From positions 124,001-188,000 of the IMG/VR virus record IMGVR_UViG_3300046787_000408: a DNA stretch of 64,000 bases; one strand, given 5' to 3'. Position numbers and translations under genes: made by a program. Every line of letters starts with the position of its first letter. Position 1 is the first letter of the stretch. The notes beneath the pieces are model-generated. The model saw only the letters and a list, made by a program, of their open reading frames with translations, made no database searches and was not told where the DNA came from. Of the stretch, positions 48,960 through 57,631 are shown piece after piece. Origin of the DNA: a virus.

Positions 48960-49631
48960 ATGAAATTTAACTCTCAAGTTATCCCTGACTTTTTAAGTGA
49001 ACAAGAAATTGCCTTGATTGAACAAGTGGTCGAAGCCAATCGAACAGAGTCTGACACTTACCGCGACATCAATCCAGTCTCAGGCCACAGTGCTGTGACA
49101 CACAGCATTCACCTAAACCATCCGTCTTATCGTGCTGTGGCTAACATTTTGGTACCCCGGTTTCAGCAACAGTTTGGTCCGGATATTAGTCTAGACAATG
49201 CACACATTTTGGATGCCTATGTTCCTTATGGTATCCACACTGATGTCATGAGTGCTGGATTTGATCCCAATGGCACCAAAGATGCTGCTTGGACCTTTAT
49301 CATTCCCTTGGACAATTATGATTCTAGTACCTTGGTATTTTCACAGCAACACGATACCATCAAGACCCTAGATCGCTGGATCGCTGAAACTGGGGCAGTA
49401 CCACATGGCATTGATGATGATTTGCATCAACAGTATTTGACACACGTGGATCGATTGGATTTACGGTACTTGGATGTGGAAGATATTTTTCCTTGGCGCA
49501 AGGGCAGTTTGTTTGCTGCATCTAGGCGAAAGTTTCACACCAGCGATAATTTCCCAGCCAAAGGAGTCAAATGCAAACGAGCTATTGTTATTTGGTCAAC
49601 TGTACCAAAGCAATATAATCAAAACACTTGA
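48960..49631 (+). CDS. 2OG-Fe(II) oxygenase-like protein
   Basis: 223 residues. Iron ligands H93-x-D95 (YGIHTDV) and distal H193 (KFHTSD), with R207 in CKRAIVIW for 2-oxoglutarate, match the jelly-roll 2OG oxygenase pattern. WTFIIPLDNYDSSTLVF is a typical core strand pair. Substrate unknown. Third such protein in the window and the best supported. Confidence 0.75.
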   Translation: MKFNSQVIPDFLSEQEIALIEQVVEANRTESDTYRDINPVSGHSAVTHSIHLNHPSYRAVANILVPRFQQQFGPDISLDNAHILDAYVPYGIHTDVMSAGFDPNGTKDAAWTFIIPLDNYDSSTLVFSQQHDTIKTLDRWIAETGAVPHGIDDDLHQQYLTHVDRLDLRYLDVEDIFPWRKGSLFAASRRKFHTSDNFPAKGVKCKRAIVIWSTVPKQYNQNT

Positions 49632-49656
49632 TTATGTTCAACAGCTAGTATACAAT
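49628..49656 (+). promoter_or_regulatory. Sigma70-like promoter
   Basis: TTGATT, 17 bases, TACAAT; leader of 57 bases contains a GCTGC/GCAGC hairpin. Confidence 0.6.
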
Positions 49657-49713
49657 AGTGACATGCTGCATGGGGCAGCTATATTTGATTTAACTTAATT
49701 CGAAAGAACCATT

Positions 49714-49983
49714 ATGCGTTTTAATCCAGAAACCAAAACATTCAAACTGTTTACCGCTCTTCGCACAGGCGAAGCCATCACTCCCGCAGCCGCTGCCAAG
49801 CGTTTCGGTATCAAGAACATGAGCGCTGAAGTCAGCCGTGTTCGTCAAGGAGGTTTCGCAGTGTATGCAAACACTCGCGTGGCCGGCAATGGTGTCAAGG
49901 TCACCGAGTACCAAATGGGTAAGCCAAGCCGCAAGTTGATTGCTGCCGGCTACAAGGCCATGGCATTGGGCTTGGTTGACTGA
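49714..49983 (+). CDS. Winged-helix/HTH DNA-binding protein
   Basis: 89 residues. TLRTG-type helix then GEAITPAAAAKRFGIKNMSAEVSRVRQGG is a helix-turn-helix with a basic recognition helix, followed by a wing-like VYANTRVAGNGVKVTEYQMG. Probably a small transcription regulator. Strong expression signals and its own terminator. Confidence 0.8.
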   Translation: MRFNPETKTFKLFTALRTGEAITPAAAAKRFGIKNMSAEVSRVRQGGFAVYANTRVAGNGVKVTEYQMGKPSRKLIAAGYKAMALGLVD

Positions 49984-50000
49984 TAAGCAGTTAGTATTAC

Positions 50001-50030
50001 CAAAAAGCCCGCTAATTTGGCGGGCTTTTT
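50001..50030 (+). terminator. Rho-independent terminator
   Basis: AAAAAGCCCGC, loop, GCGGGCTTTTT (stem AAAAGCCCGC/GCGGGCTTTT region) after the HTH gene. Confidence 0.9.
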
Positions 50031-50031
50031 C

Positions 50032-50060
50032 TTGACCATTCGTGCAAGATACTGTATAAT
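50032..50060 (+). promoter_or_regulatory. Sigma70-like promoter
   Basis: TTGACC, 17 bases, TATAAT, then AAAGGAGATAG before the ATG at 50081. Confidence 0.85.
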
Positions 50061-50080
50061 ACACATGTAAAGGAGATAGT

Positions 50081-50533
50081 ATGTTTTTGAAACTACTGGA
50101 AAAATTGGGTCGCAAACGCATTGTGTTGGACCGTGTGGACAACGAACCCTACCTGGAACGCTACTACCTGTTTCTCAAAGACCGTGAGCGTTTTCCCTTC
50201 AATGTGTTCTTGCACAAGTTTCTCAAGAGTGACCCAGACGATGTACATGATCATCCCTGGCCCTATGCAACCCTGATCCTGAAAGGTGGATACTATGAAT
50301 GGCTTCCTCAATTTAACAGCAAAGGCGAAAAAATCGGTGAGCTCCAAGTTTGGCGAGGACCCGGCCATTTTCGTATATCTCGCGCTAACAGCTATCATCG
50401 TATTGAGCTTGACCCTGGGGTAACAGCATGGACCTTGTTCATGCCCGGTATCAAACAACGTGACTGGGGCTTCTTGGTCAAGAACAAATGGGTACAGTGG
50501 GAACAATATTTGAAACAAAGGAAGGCAGCATGA
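50081..50533 (+). CDS. Cupin-type protein (cysteine dioxygenase-like)
   Basis: 150 residues. DDVHDHPWPYATLILKGGYYEW provides the H-x-H and Glu of a cupin metal site, and GPGHFRISRANSYHRIEL the third His. A small phage cupin; the dioxygenase label is only by resemblance. Substrate unknown. Confidence 0.75.
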   Translation: MFLKLLEKLGRKRIVLDRVDNEPYLERYYLFLKDRERFPFNVFLHKFLKSDPDDVHDHPWPYATLILKGGYYEWLPQFNSKGEKIGELQVWRGPGHFRISRANSYHRIELDPGVTAWTLFMPGIKQRDWGFLVKNKWVQWEQYLKQRKAA

Positions 50534-50820
50534 ACTGGCTCAAACGACGACTTCGCAACTGGCTCAATGATCCAGATGCACCCGAGGAGGTCTATGCTAC
50601 TACTAAATCAAGCAACCGACTAGTATCTCGCAGTGACATAGACAGCGAAGACGGTCTCAGCATCACTGTGCGCAATGCAATTGGCGGACGTATTGTGACG
50701 TTCCGACACTATGACCGCAAAACAGATCGAAGCAATCACAAGCTATATATTGTGCCCGACGATCAAGACTTTGAACGTGAACTGGGCAAGATGATCACAC
50801 TGGAAAGCATGCGAGGTTGA
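50530..50820 (+). CDS. Hypothetical phage protein
   Basis: 96 residues, MNWLKRRLRNWLNDPD then NAIGGRIVTFRHYDRKTDRS and LYIVPDDQDFERELGKMI. AAAGGAAG upstream, ATGA overlap. A small phage family of unknown function. Confidence 0.72.
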   Translation: MNWLKRRLRNWLNDPDAPEEVYATTKSSNRLVSRSDIDSEDGLSITVRNAIGGRIVTFRHYDRKTDRSNHKLYIVPDDQDFERELGKMITLESMRG

Positions 50821-50821
50821 T

Positions 50822-51160
50822 ATGGAATATTTTTTGGCATTTTTAGCGGGTATGATAACAGCAATGTTGATCTTGCGATGGGCTGTTCGCCGTGTGATTG
50901 ATCGTGTGGTAGACCGATTGCTGCCAGAAGTAGTCCAAGAAACTGATCAAGATGACGGCATTCGACTCAAATTAGAGTTTGACCAAAACACTTATTTCAC
51001 GTATAATACAGAAAACAATCAGTTTGTATGCCAGGCAACAACCGTGCAACAGTTGCGCGAACGCTTGAGTGAAATGTTTCCGGGACAAACTGCCACAATT
51101 GTTGAAGGTGATCCAGTAATACTGGCCGCTTTGCAACAAGAACTTGAACGCACAAAATGA
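50822..51160 (+). CDS. Small membrane-anchored protein
   Basis: 112 residues with an N-terminal transmembrane helix (YFLAFLAGMITAMLILRW) then a cytoplasmic domain with strands and a terminal helix. Unknown function. Confidence 0.7.
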   Translation: MEYFLAFLAGMITAMLILRWAVRRVIDRVVDRLLPEVVQETDQDDGIRLKLEFDQNTYFTYNTENNQFVCQATTVQQLRERLSEMFPGQTATIVEGDPVILAALQQELERTK

Positions 51161-51969
51161 AAATTTCAATTGCATCAGATCTACACCTTGAGTTTGGAGA
51201 CTTGGACTTTGACAACAGCGAAGGTGCTGATGTTTTGATTCTCAGCGGAGATATTCTAGTAGTAGAAGATCTGCGTGACTATGACGCCAACAACATCATG
51301 GGCGAAAGCACCAAGAGTCAGCGTTGGCATCAGTTCATGCAACGATGCAGTGAGCGATTCCCACATGTGATCTATGTGCTGGGCAATCACGAACACTATC
51401 ACGGTAACTTCAGCAAAAACAAAACTCGCTTGGCAGAACGTTTGGCCTACTTGCCCAACTTGCATGTACTGGAACGTGATGTGTTTCGGGTAGACGACGT
51501 GACCTTTATTGGTGGCACATTATGGACTGACATGAACAATGGTGATCAGCTGACCATTTATCACATGCGCACCATGATGAACGACTTTCGTGTGATCTGG
51601 AACGAAGCCAAGGCTCGTAGATTCTCGCCCCAGGATGCATTTGAAGAACACTTCAAAACCAAGCAGTATATCAGCACTATTGTAGAAGGCAAAGCGGACC
51701 AAAAGTTTGTGGTATGCGGACACCATGCCCCCAGTCACCTTAGCATTCATGCACGGTACGGCAACGACCAAATCATGAACGGTGGCTACTACTCAGACCT
51801 AAGTGAGTTTATTTTGGATCGTCCGCAGATTTGTCTTTGGACGCATGGACACACTCACCATCCTTTTGACTACATGATTGGCGACACTCGTGTGGTTTGT
51901 AACCCACGTGGCTATATTGGTCACGAACCGGAGGCAGACTCATGGCAACTGAAAACAGTGGAGATATAA
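51157..51969 (+). CDS. Calcineurin-like metallophosphoesterase
   Basis: 270 residues with intact motifs: SDLHLE, LSGDIL, LGNHEHYHG, CGHHAP and THGHTHHPFD. Predicted phosphodiesterase or phosphatase; substrate unknown. Paralogue of the degenerate protein at 29615-30406. Overlaps genes on both sides. Confidence 0.9.
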   Translation: MKISIASDLHLEFGDLDFDNSEGADVLILSGDILVVEDLRDYDANNIMGESTKSQRWHQFMQRCSERFPHVIYVLGNHEHYHGNFSKNKTRLAERLAYLPNLHVLERDVFRVDDVTFIGGTLWTDMNNGDQLTIYHMRTMMNDFRVIWNEAKARRFSPQDAFEEHFKTKQYISTIVEGKADQKFVVCGHHAPSHLSIHARYGNDQIMNGGYYSDLSEFILDRPQICLWTHGHTHHPFDYMIGDTRVVCNPRGYIGHEPEADSWQLKTVEI

Positions 51970-52094
51970 AGCCGCCTTTGTTTCAGAGCATGTTGGCTCG
52001 CCTGGAACATATACGCACCAAACGACGACTCAAGGCAGCGTTTGCGCGAAAGCCTAGACCTGCTAGAGTCAAACCCAAGGATGAAAATGAATAA
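51942..52094 (+). CDS. Very small basic protein
   Basis: 50 residues, MATENSGDIKPPLFQSMLAR then a Lys/Arg-rich tail (RTKRRLKAAFARKPRPARVK). CGGAGG seven bases upstream. Overlaps the metallophosphoesterase end in another frame. May bind nucleic acid. Confidence 0.6.
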   Translation: MATENSGDIKPPLFQSMLARLEHIRTKRRLKAAFARKPRPARVKPKDENE

Positions 52095-52341
52095 TCAAGA
52101 AATTCCAGCAAAAGGCCAACGCGGTATTCTGATATCAGGATTTGGTGGCGGAGTATACTTTAGACAGTATGCTGAGGATCATTCGTTTGTGGACTACGAA
52201 GTCACCAACTATGATGTGGAGATCGAAATCCTAGACCCGCATGCTGCCTTGATACGCAATGAGCGTGGCGATTTCTTGGACTATACTGCGGAGAGCATGC
52301 GTGTCGTATCAAAAAGTAACACTAACAGCAAAACAGATTAA
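52087..52341 (+). CDS. Hypothetical phage protein
   Basis: 84 residues, QRGILISGFGGGVYFRQYAE and DYEVTNYDVEIEILDPHAALI; a small strand-rich phage family. Start 52087 has AAGGATG upstream. Confidence 0.68.
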   Translation: MNNQEIPAKGQRGILISGFGGGVYFRQYAEDHSFVDYEVTNYDVEIEILDPHAALIRNERGDFLDYTAESMRVVSKSNTNSKTD

Positions 52342-52501
52342 AGAGTTGGCAGTGTGGATCTCACTCAATGGCAGTATTGAGCGAGTGACCATTGAAGAAA
52401 CCAACGACTCTGGGATTGGCCTCAACCACACAGCGATTTATCATACTCAACAAGTTGAACGCACATACTCTCAAAACATAACAGACGTAGGAGCCTGGTA
52501 A
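52301..52501 (+). CDS. Small hypothetical protein, GTG start
   Basis: 66 residues from GTG 52301 with GGAGAG upstream, overlapping the previous gene in another frame. KVTLTAKQIKELAVWISLNG is helical. Function unknown. Confidence 0.6.
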   Translation: MSYQKVTLTAKQIKELAVWISLNGSIERVTIEETNDSGIGLNHTAIYHTQQVERTYSQNITDVGAW

Positions 52502-53211
52502 TGAAAATCTATCTATCAAAACCCCGAGATCACTGGATCTCACCATATACCATGTTGGACTACATGTTTTTCTGGACCGACTGGTCAAAGTGCAGTCGAG
52601 ACAAAAGTATTCGCGGCCTTGACGACCGCACTTATGTGGAGCGTCCAGAATGGTGCGAAAAGTGGAGTGACCGCTTGGTGCCCCTCAGCAAGGCAATTCA
52701 CTGGGTATGGGATCGAGTGCATCCTGAAATCAAGATTGTCAAGATTGATTACTGGGATACCTGGAGCATGGACCATACTCTGAGTCCTATTATCCTGCCC
52801 ATGCTCAAGCAACTCAAAGAAAAGAAACATGGTAGTCCATTTGTGGATGACGAAGATGTGCCCGAACACCTGCGTAGCACAGCGGCACCGCCCAAAGAAA
52901 ACGAGTGGGACACAGATGAAAACCACTTCAAGCGCTGGGACTGGGCCATGGACGAAATGATCTTTGCGTTTGAGTGCAAAGTAGATGATAGTTGGGAAGA
53001 TGCTTTCCGTTCAGGCGAACATGACATCAAATGGATTCCCGTAGACGCAGCCGGCAACGAAGTGCCCAAAGGAGAGCACAAGTACTATCAAATGGGTAAA
53101 GGTCCCAATGACACTTACCAGTGCGACTATGATGCCATGAAGGTGGTGGAAGCTCGTATCCAAAACGGATTCCGACTGTTTGGCAAGTACTACCAAGCAC
53201 TTTGGGATTGA
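52501..53211 (+). CDS. Hypothetical phage protein, Trp-rich
   Basis: 236 residues with many Trp/Asp/Lys, containing DYMFFWTDWSKC, KIVKIDYWDTWSMDHTLSPI and WDWAMDEMIFAFECKVDDSW. This family recurs in large phages; no function known. The end contains the -35 of the next promoter. Confidence 0.75.
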   Translation: MKIYLSKPRDHWISPYTMLDYMFFWTDWSKCSRDKSIRGLDDRTYVERPEWCEKWSDRLVPLSKAIHWVWDRVHPEIKIVKIDYWDTWSMDHTLSPIILPMLKQLKEKKHGSPFVDDEDVPEHLRSTAAPPKENEWDTDENHFKRWDWAMDEMIFAFECKVDDSWEDAFRSGEHDIKWIPVDAAGNEVPKGEHKYYQMGKGPNDTYQCDYDAMKVVEARIQNGFRLFGKYYQALWD

Positions 53212-53236
53212 CCATTGACCAACAGTGTGTTACAAT
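53208..53236 (+). promoter_or_regulatory. Sigma70-like promoter (leaderless)
   Basis: TTGACC, 17 bases, TACAAT; the ATG at 53242 is five bases after the box. Confidence 0.7.
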
Positions 53237-53241
53237 AGCTT

Positions 53242-53931
53242 ATGACTACTCAAGACTTGACACTAGACTGGGACGACTTTAAAGCGGTATTCAAGCCCGA
53301 ACCCGAGCCGGACGTGACATTCAAAGATGACCCTGTTGCCCTGGCCTGGGCAGTGTATCGTTTGTATTTGAAAAATCCAGCAAACCGCTGGGCTGACTTT
53401 GCTGACGTTGAAGTCACTGCGGAAGATCGTGCAGTAGCACAAGAAATTCGCAGTTACTACACTGGTCGCATCTTGATGGATACCATGAAGTCCAAAAACC
53501 CCATGAGCGAGTTTAGAAAAAAGCTGTACGGACTTTTAATTGGCGAAACTGGACTCAAGAAAAAAGACATTGGCCTGCTGTATAGACTGCCGTACTTTTA
53601 TGTTGAAGACACTGATCTGGACCAAGTTATTGCACAAACCCAGTCAGCATCTGTAATGTTTGGTAAGGAGTTGGCAGGCACATTTACTTTGATCAAGCGC
53701 ATACTGGTCAGTCGACGCTCTGGGGACTATGTACAGTTTTGGCTACGACATCACAAGCGCATGGATCCGTTTTTGATTGTGGTCAAGACAGACAATCCCT
53801 TGTTGAATTTGCTGGAGAGCGTACTGGAAAATCCAGTACAGTTGAGCGCAACAGCATACCACAAAACGCACCGCGGATACCACCGCAACAGGTATTTTCA
53901 TCAGCTTGGCAACGTCAAGCTGGTAAATTAA
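53242..53931 (+). CDS. Hypothetical protein
   Basis: 229 residues, LTLDWDDFKAVFKPEPEPD, a helical core, and a basic His-rich tail (YHKTHRGYHRNRYFHQ). Appears leaderless. Not recognised. Confidence 0.7.
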   Translation: MTTQDLTLDWDDFKAVFKPEPEPDVTFKDDPVALAWAVYRLYLKNPANRWADFADVEVTAEDRAVAQEIRSYYTGRILMDTMKSKNPMSEFRKKLYGLLIGETGLKKKDIGLLYRLPYFYVEDTDLDQVIAQTQSASVMFGKELAGTFTLIKRILVSRRSGDYVQFWLRHHKRMDPFLIVVKTDNPLLNLLESVLENPVQLSATAYHKTHRGYHRNRYFHQLGNVKLVN

Positions 53932-53947
53932 TTTAAAGAAGGAAACT

Positions 53948-55048
53948 ATGAGCTATCTATTTACAAGTGAAAGCGTGTCAGAAGGACACCCAGATAAAAT
54001 TGCCGATGCAATTTCAGATGCAATTCTTGACTTGGTCATGGCCAAGCAAGATCCAGCATTGCGATGTGCATGCGAGACTTTGGTCACAACCAACCGTGTG
54101 ATTATTGCTGGTGAGTACAAAGGTGTACTGCATCCTGCTGAAGTTGAAAGTGCTGTACGCAAAGTGATCAAAAACGTGGGCTATGAACAGTCAGGCTTTG
54201 ACTGGCGCACTGTTGAAATCACCAACTTGTTGCACGGACAAAGTGCTGATATTGCCTTGGGCACTGATAACTTTGGTGCAGGCGATCAAGGCTTGATGTT
54301 TGGATATGCTTGCAACGAAACTGACACTTACATGCCCAGTGCCATTTACTGGAGTCATCGTATTGTAGAGCAATTGACACAAGCCCGCAAAGACGGCGTT
54401 CTAACATTTTTGGGCCCTGATGCAAAAAGTCAAGTAACCTTTGAATACAATGACGACGGTTCACCCAAACGCATTGCCAAGGTGGTATGTAGCACACAAC
54501 ACTCAGAAGAAACCAGTATTGAAACTGTGCGTAATGTAGTAGGTGCATTTATCAAAAGTGTTTTGCCCGGAAAGTATGTAGATGATCAAACAGAATTCTT
54601 TATCAACCCTACTGGTCGATTTGTTATTGGCGGTCCCGATGGTGATACTGGGCTTACTGGCCGTAAGATTATTGTTGATACCTATGGTGGCTATAGCCCT
54701 CATGGTGGGGGAGCCTTCAGTGGCAAAGATCCTACTAAGGTTGATCGAAGCGCTGCCTACATGATGCGCTACATTGCCAAGAACATTGTGGCTAGTGGTA
54801 AAGCACCTTGGGCTACTTGTCAAATCAGCTATGCAATTGGACTTGCACAACCCATGAGTTTTTATGTTGAGTGTGAAGACCTAGCACTAGCACGTGAACT
54901 GACTGAGTTGATTCCCACCTTGGTTGATTTGACCCCTGCAGGTATTATCAAGCGTTTTGACCTGTTCCGTCCAATCTACAGTGGCACCACAAACTATGGT
55001 CACTTTGGCCGGGCTGACTTGCCTTGGGAACGACTGGACTTGTTCTAA
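53948..55048 (+). CDS. metK: S-adenosylmethionine synthetase
   Basis: 366 residues. Motifs SEGHPDKIADAISDAILD, GAGDQGLMFGYA, GPDGDTGLTGRKIIVDTYGG and GGGAFSGKDPTKVDRSAAY mark ATP and methionine binding. Makes SAM, the substrate of the radical SAM enzymes and methyltransferases in the window. AGAAGGAAA upstream. Confidence 0.96.
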   Translation: MSYLFTSESVSEGHPDKIADAISDAILDLVMAKQDPALRCACETLVTTNRVIIAGEYKGVLHPAEVESAVRKVIKNVGYEQSGFDWRTVEITNLLHGQSADIALGTDNFGAGDQGLMFGYACNETDTYMPSAIYWSHRIVEQLTQARKDGVLTFLGPDAKSQVTFEYNDDGSPKRIAKVVCSTQHSEETSIETVRNVVGAFIKSVLPGKYVDDQTEFFINPTGRFVIGGPDGDTGLTGRKIIVDTYGGYSPHGGGAFSGKDPTKVDRSAAYMMRYIAKNIVASGKAPWATCQISYAIGLAQPMSFYVECEDLALARELTELIPTLVDLTPAGIIKRFDLFRPIYSGTTNYGHFGRADLPWERLDLF

Positions 55049-55068
55049 CCCAACAAGTTGAAAACACT

Positions 55069-55302
55069 GTGTTGACTATAAACCGAGTGTTACTTGAGCA
55101 TATCACACCAACTGAAGCTATAGAGTTCAAGCTTCAGTTGGTGCGTGATGGCCTGATCCTGGATCAAGATTTTTGCTGGGCATACCACCAAGCATATTAT
55201 GATAATTTTTCTAGTGATGCTGTGATCCCCAGGCATGCTACGTTTGATTTTAAAGACGGTGCCACAGCAACATTTTATCAGCTCAAATGGATCAAAACAT
55301 AA
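55069..55302 (+). CDS. Small protein, L-R/K-W-like family member, GTG start
   Basis: 77 residues from GTG 55069. HATFDFKDGATATFYQLKWIKT matches the family end. A perfect 14-bp inverted repeat lies within its first codons (55106-55143). Confidence 0.6.
   Translation: MLTINRVLLEHITPTEAIEFKLQLVRDGLILDQDFCWAYHQAYYDNFSSDAVIPRHATFDFKDGATATFYQLKWIKT
55106..55143. repeat. Perfect 14-bp inverted repeat
   Basis: CACCAACTGAAGCT, ten-base loop, AGCTTCAGTTGGTG, 58 bases after the metK stop and inside the next coding region. No T-run. Could be an RNA processing or attenuation hairpin. Confidence 0.7.
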
Positions 55303-55311
55303 CTAACAATA

Positions 55312-55542
55312 ATGCTGGCCACTGCACTCCCGGATCGTGAAAAAAACAGCTTTGCTCACAGCAAAGAAATTACCAAACCTTTTGGCAGTTTAGACAACAT
55401 AATTTGCTGGTGCAAAACTGAACTCTTAGATGAATGGCGTTGGGAACTGATTGAAGTTAGCACAGATCAACGACCCGGACGATACGTGTTTTATTTTGAT
55501 AGCGAACGAGATCTGTTTGCTTTTGTATTACATTGGTCATGA
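55312..55542 (+). CDS. Small protein, L-R/K-W family member
   Basis: 76 residues: NIICWCKTELLD and YVFYFDSERDLFAFVLHWS. Clear family member away from the array, with H in place of R/K. Confidence 0.68.
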   Translation: MLATALPDREKNSFAHSKEITKPFGSLDNIICWCKTELLDEWRWELIEVSTDQRPGRYVFYFDSERDLFAFVLHWS

Positions 55543-55543
55543 C

Positions 55544-55572
55544 TTGACCACAATTGAATCTTTTGTTACAAT
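55544..55572 (+). promoter_or_regulatory. Sigma70-like promoter
   Basis: TTGACC, 17 bases, TACAAT, with CGGAG before the ATG at 55599. Confidence 0.72.
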
Positions 55573-55598
55573 AACAGCATTACAACACGGAGTTCACT

Positions 55599-55865
55599 AT
55601 GAGTTTGCCCAAGACTGTGACCATGACACGCACTGGCGGACGTTACTGGCGTGCATTGGCATTTAGACTGGTCATGACTTGGCCAGTTCTGCCTTTTGTG
55701 CTGATCATGCTACTGGTAGCAATCATCAATCCTTTTTGGTTTCGTGATTCAATGTTTACCTGGATTGAACGTCAAATAAATGCATTTTCGCGATGGCGTG
55801 ACTACCGCCAATATGCCATATATCTAGGCGCCGATCCTAGAATGTGGCATACACTAAAGGGATAA
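55599..55865 (+). CDS. Small membrane protein
   Basis: 88 residues; one hydrophobic segment (LVMTWPVLPFVLIMLLVAII) followed by an amphipathic, aromatic-rich tail. An internal ATG at 55623 is a possible alternative start. Confidence 0.68.
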   Translation: MSLPKTVTMTRTGGRYWRALAFRLVMTWPVLPFVLIMLLVAIINPFWFRDSMFTWIERQINAFSRWRDYRQYAIYLGADPRMWHTLKG

Positions 55866-55866
55866 T

Positions 55867-56145
55867 ATGAAAATTATCAAGCTGAATCGTCGTTATCGAG
55901 TACACAAAGATCACGGCTATCAAGCAGGGTTGCGCTTTAACGGCCATAGTCAACCCACACAAGAAAAGATTCAAGCAATTGAATCTGTGTGTCGTGGTAT
56001 TTTTGGCAACAGCGGATGGTTCCCTGCGACATCGGATTGGACCAGCTATCGTGCCAAACCCAACGGCACTAGACCTTGCCCTTATTTTATTATGTTTCGT
56101 CGTGAGTCAGACATGACCATGATTTTGTTGAAAGCTCAATTATGA
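55867..56145 (+). CDS. Small protein, divergent L-R/K-W-like end
   Basis: 92 residues, basic; PYFIMFRRESDMTMILLKAQL keeps the F-x-F...D-x2-hydrophobic-L-K pattern without the final W. Function unknown. Confidence 0.66.
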   Translation: MKIIKLNRRYRVHKDHGYQAGLRFNGHSQPTQEKIQAIESVCRGIFGNSGWFPATSDWTSYRAKPNGTRPCPYFIMFRRESDMTMILLKAQL

Positions 56146-56381
56146 ACAAAAAGCAAATCACCCTGGATAACCTAACACCAGAACAAGCAGAGATGATGGA
56201 TATTCTGTGGAGTCTGTCTGACTTTGCTGATGTGGAGGCTTGGCAATCAACGCTTGATCCAGCAGAGTTGGAAATGAGCAACACACTCATGAGACTGGTG
56301 ATTCTAGAAACTGTAGACGACATCTTTGCTGAAGATGTAGCCCAAGCAGCCAACTACCTGAAACGTTTTCGCTTGCAATGA
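56142..56381 (+). CDS. Small acidic phage protein
   Basis: 79 residues, ITLDNLTPEQAEMMDILWSL, acidic and helical, a recurring small phage family. Coupled by ATGA overlaps. Confidence 0.72.
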   Translation: MNKKQITLDNLTPEQAEMMDILWSLSDFADVEAWQSTLDPAELEMSNTLMRLVILETVDDIFAEDVAQAANYLKRFRLQ

Positions 56382-56722
56382 TTGACGACGAAGATCCTCG
56401 CCCCCAGCAGTTTGCCATCATGTGGGACTGCTACGGACTTGAAGCCTGTGAACGTGTACCCAATCCGGCTGATGCAACATTCGCCTTGCTTAAAGGTAAG
56501 AAGCCTCCTGAGTTACCTAATCTGTTGCATTGGCAACTCCGAGCACGTTATAATACTCAGAGGCACTACGAAATTTACATTATCACTGCCACTGCGGGTA
56601 TTGACACAGACGATATTCGTGAGATGTTTGAAAACGATCCACAATCGGCTGCTGACACAATTAGGCGTATTGGTTACAAATTTCACAGTGATCGTGAGAC
56701 AAAAGAAAGAGAAATTACATGA
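56378..56722 (+). CDS. Hypothetical phage protein
   Basis: 114 residues, MIDDEDPRPQQFAIMWDCYG, often found next to the preceding family in phages. A +1-frame open stretch over the same bases is a shadow. Confidence 0.72.
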   Translation: MIDDEDPRPQQFAIMWDCYGLEACERVPNPADATFALLKGKKPPELPNLLHWQLRARYNTQRHYEIYIITATAGIDTDDIREMFENDPQSAADTIRRIGYKFHSDRETKEREIT

Positions 56723-57450
56723 ACCTACACAGACTACTAGACCGCTTGGAAGAGTGGTATCGCTATCCACAACCTACACAACAGCAAAAACAACTGCTAG
56801 GCCTGTACACCGATGTGATTGATACAGAGTTTACTGCAACTCGATTGGCCAGTGAGGAATCTGCTAGATATGTACTAGAACACATGCGAGCCGTTCCCAA
56901 CTTTGACACTGACTATGACCTTCACAAGTGGGTGTGCGAAACACAATTGCACCCCAGCTTGGACCGCGGTATGGTCTTGGAGTTTGGTGTTGCTACTGGT
57001 CGTACACTGAATCAGTTTGCATACTGGTTGCCAGATCAAATGGTGCATGGCTTTGATGGATTTGAAGGCTTGCCTGAAGACTGGACCAGCAGAATGCGCA
57101 AGGGATTCTTTGCAAGAAGCAAACTTCCTAGAGTTCGTAGCAACTGCAAGTTGCACGTTGGATGGTTTGATCAAACACTACCAGGCTTTGTACTACAACA
57201 AGGTCGGCGTCCTGTGCAATTGTTGCACGTGGATTGTGATTTGTACTCCAGCACAGTTACCGTTTTAAACAACTTGAAAGACAACCTTGTACCTGGCACA
57301 GTGATCATCTTTGACGAGTACATGAACTATCCCGGATGGCAATTGGACGAGTTCCGCGCTTGGCAAGAGCATGTGGCCAAGCACAAGATCAAATATGAAT
57401 ACATTGGGCGAGTCAGCAAACATCAAAAGGTTGCAGTACGTATCTTGTAA
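56719..57450 (+). CDS. TylF-like SAM-dependent methyltransferase
   Basis: 243 residues. SAM motif VLEFGVATGRTLNQFA, then HGFDGFEGLPEDW, LLHVDCDLYSST and IIFDEYMNYPGW are characteristic of TylF/macrocin O-methyltransferases acting on sugars. Metal ligands are suggested by the D residues in DCDLYSS and FDEY. Followed by a terminator. Confidence 0.85.
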   Translation: MNLHRLLDRLEEWYRYPQPTQQQKQLLGLYTDVIDTEFTATRLASEESARYVLEHMRAVPNFDTDYDLHKWVCETQLHPSLDRGMVLEFGVATGRTLNQFAYWLPDQMVHGFDGFEGLPEDWTSRMRKGFFARSKLPRVRSNCKLHVGWFDQTLPGFVLQQGRRPVQLLHVDCDLYSSTVTVLNNLKDNLVPGTVIIFDEYMNYPGWQLDEFRAWQEHVAKHKIKYEYIGRVSKHQKVAVRIL

Positions 57451-57469
57451 ACCAAAGTATTACTTTTTG

Positions 57470-57497
57470 AAAAACCCGCAAATTATGCGGGTTTTTT
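57470..57497 (+). terminator. Rho-independent terminator
   Basis: AAAAACCCGCA, loop, TGCGGGTTTTTT, after the methyltransferase. Confidence 0.9.
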
Positions 57498-57507
57498 CAT
57501 TTAACAG

Positions 57508-57536
57508 TTGACCTATTTCTATAGTTTTGTTATACT
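57508..57536 (+). promoter_or_regulatory. Sigma70-like promoter
   Basis: TTGACC, 17 bases, TATACT, upstream of a long leader. Confidence 0.72.
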
Positions 57537-57631
57537 ATGGATACGGTGAAAGATTGCACCGGCTAATCAAAACACAACAACGTGACATGGGGTCACCGAG
57601 TTGTAACGATTACGAACTAAAGGAAATCACA
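57537..57631 (+). promoter_or_regulatory. Long leader with two small hairpins
   Basis: About 90-base 5' leader of the ParB-like gene with CGGTG/CACCG (57544-57561) and GTGAC/GTCAC (57582-57596) stems, then AAAGGAAA. May be regulatory; no family recognised. Confidence 0.35.

Noticed and set aside
56382-56822. Long open stretch in the +1 frame over 56378-56722 and the start of the methyltransferase
   Set aside because: Shadow frame: the product has no family features, and the overlapping gene has ATGA coupling on both sides.
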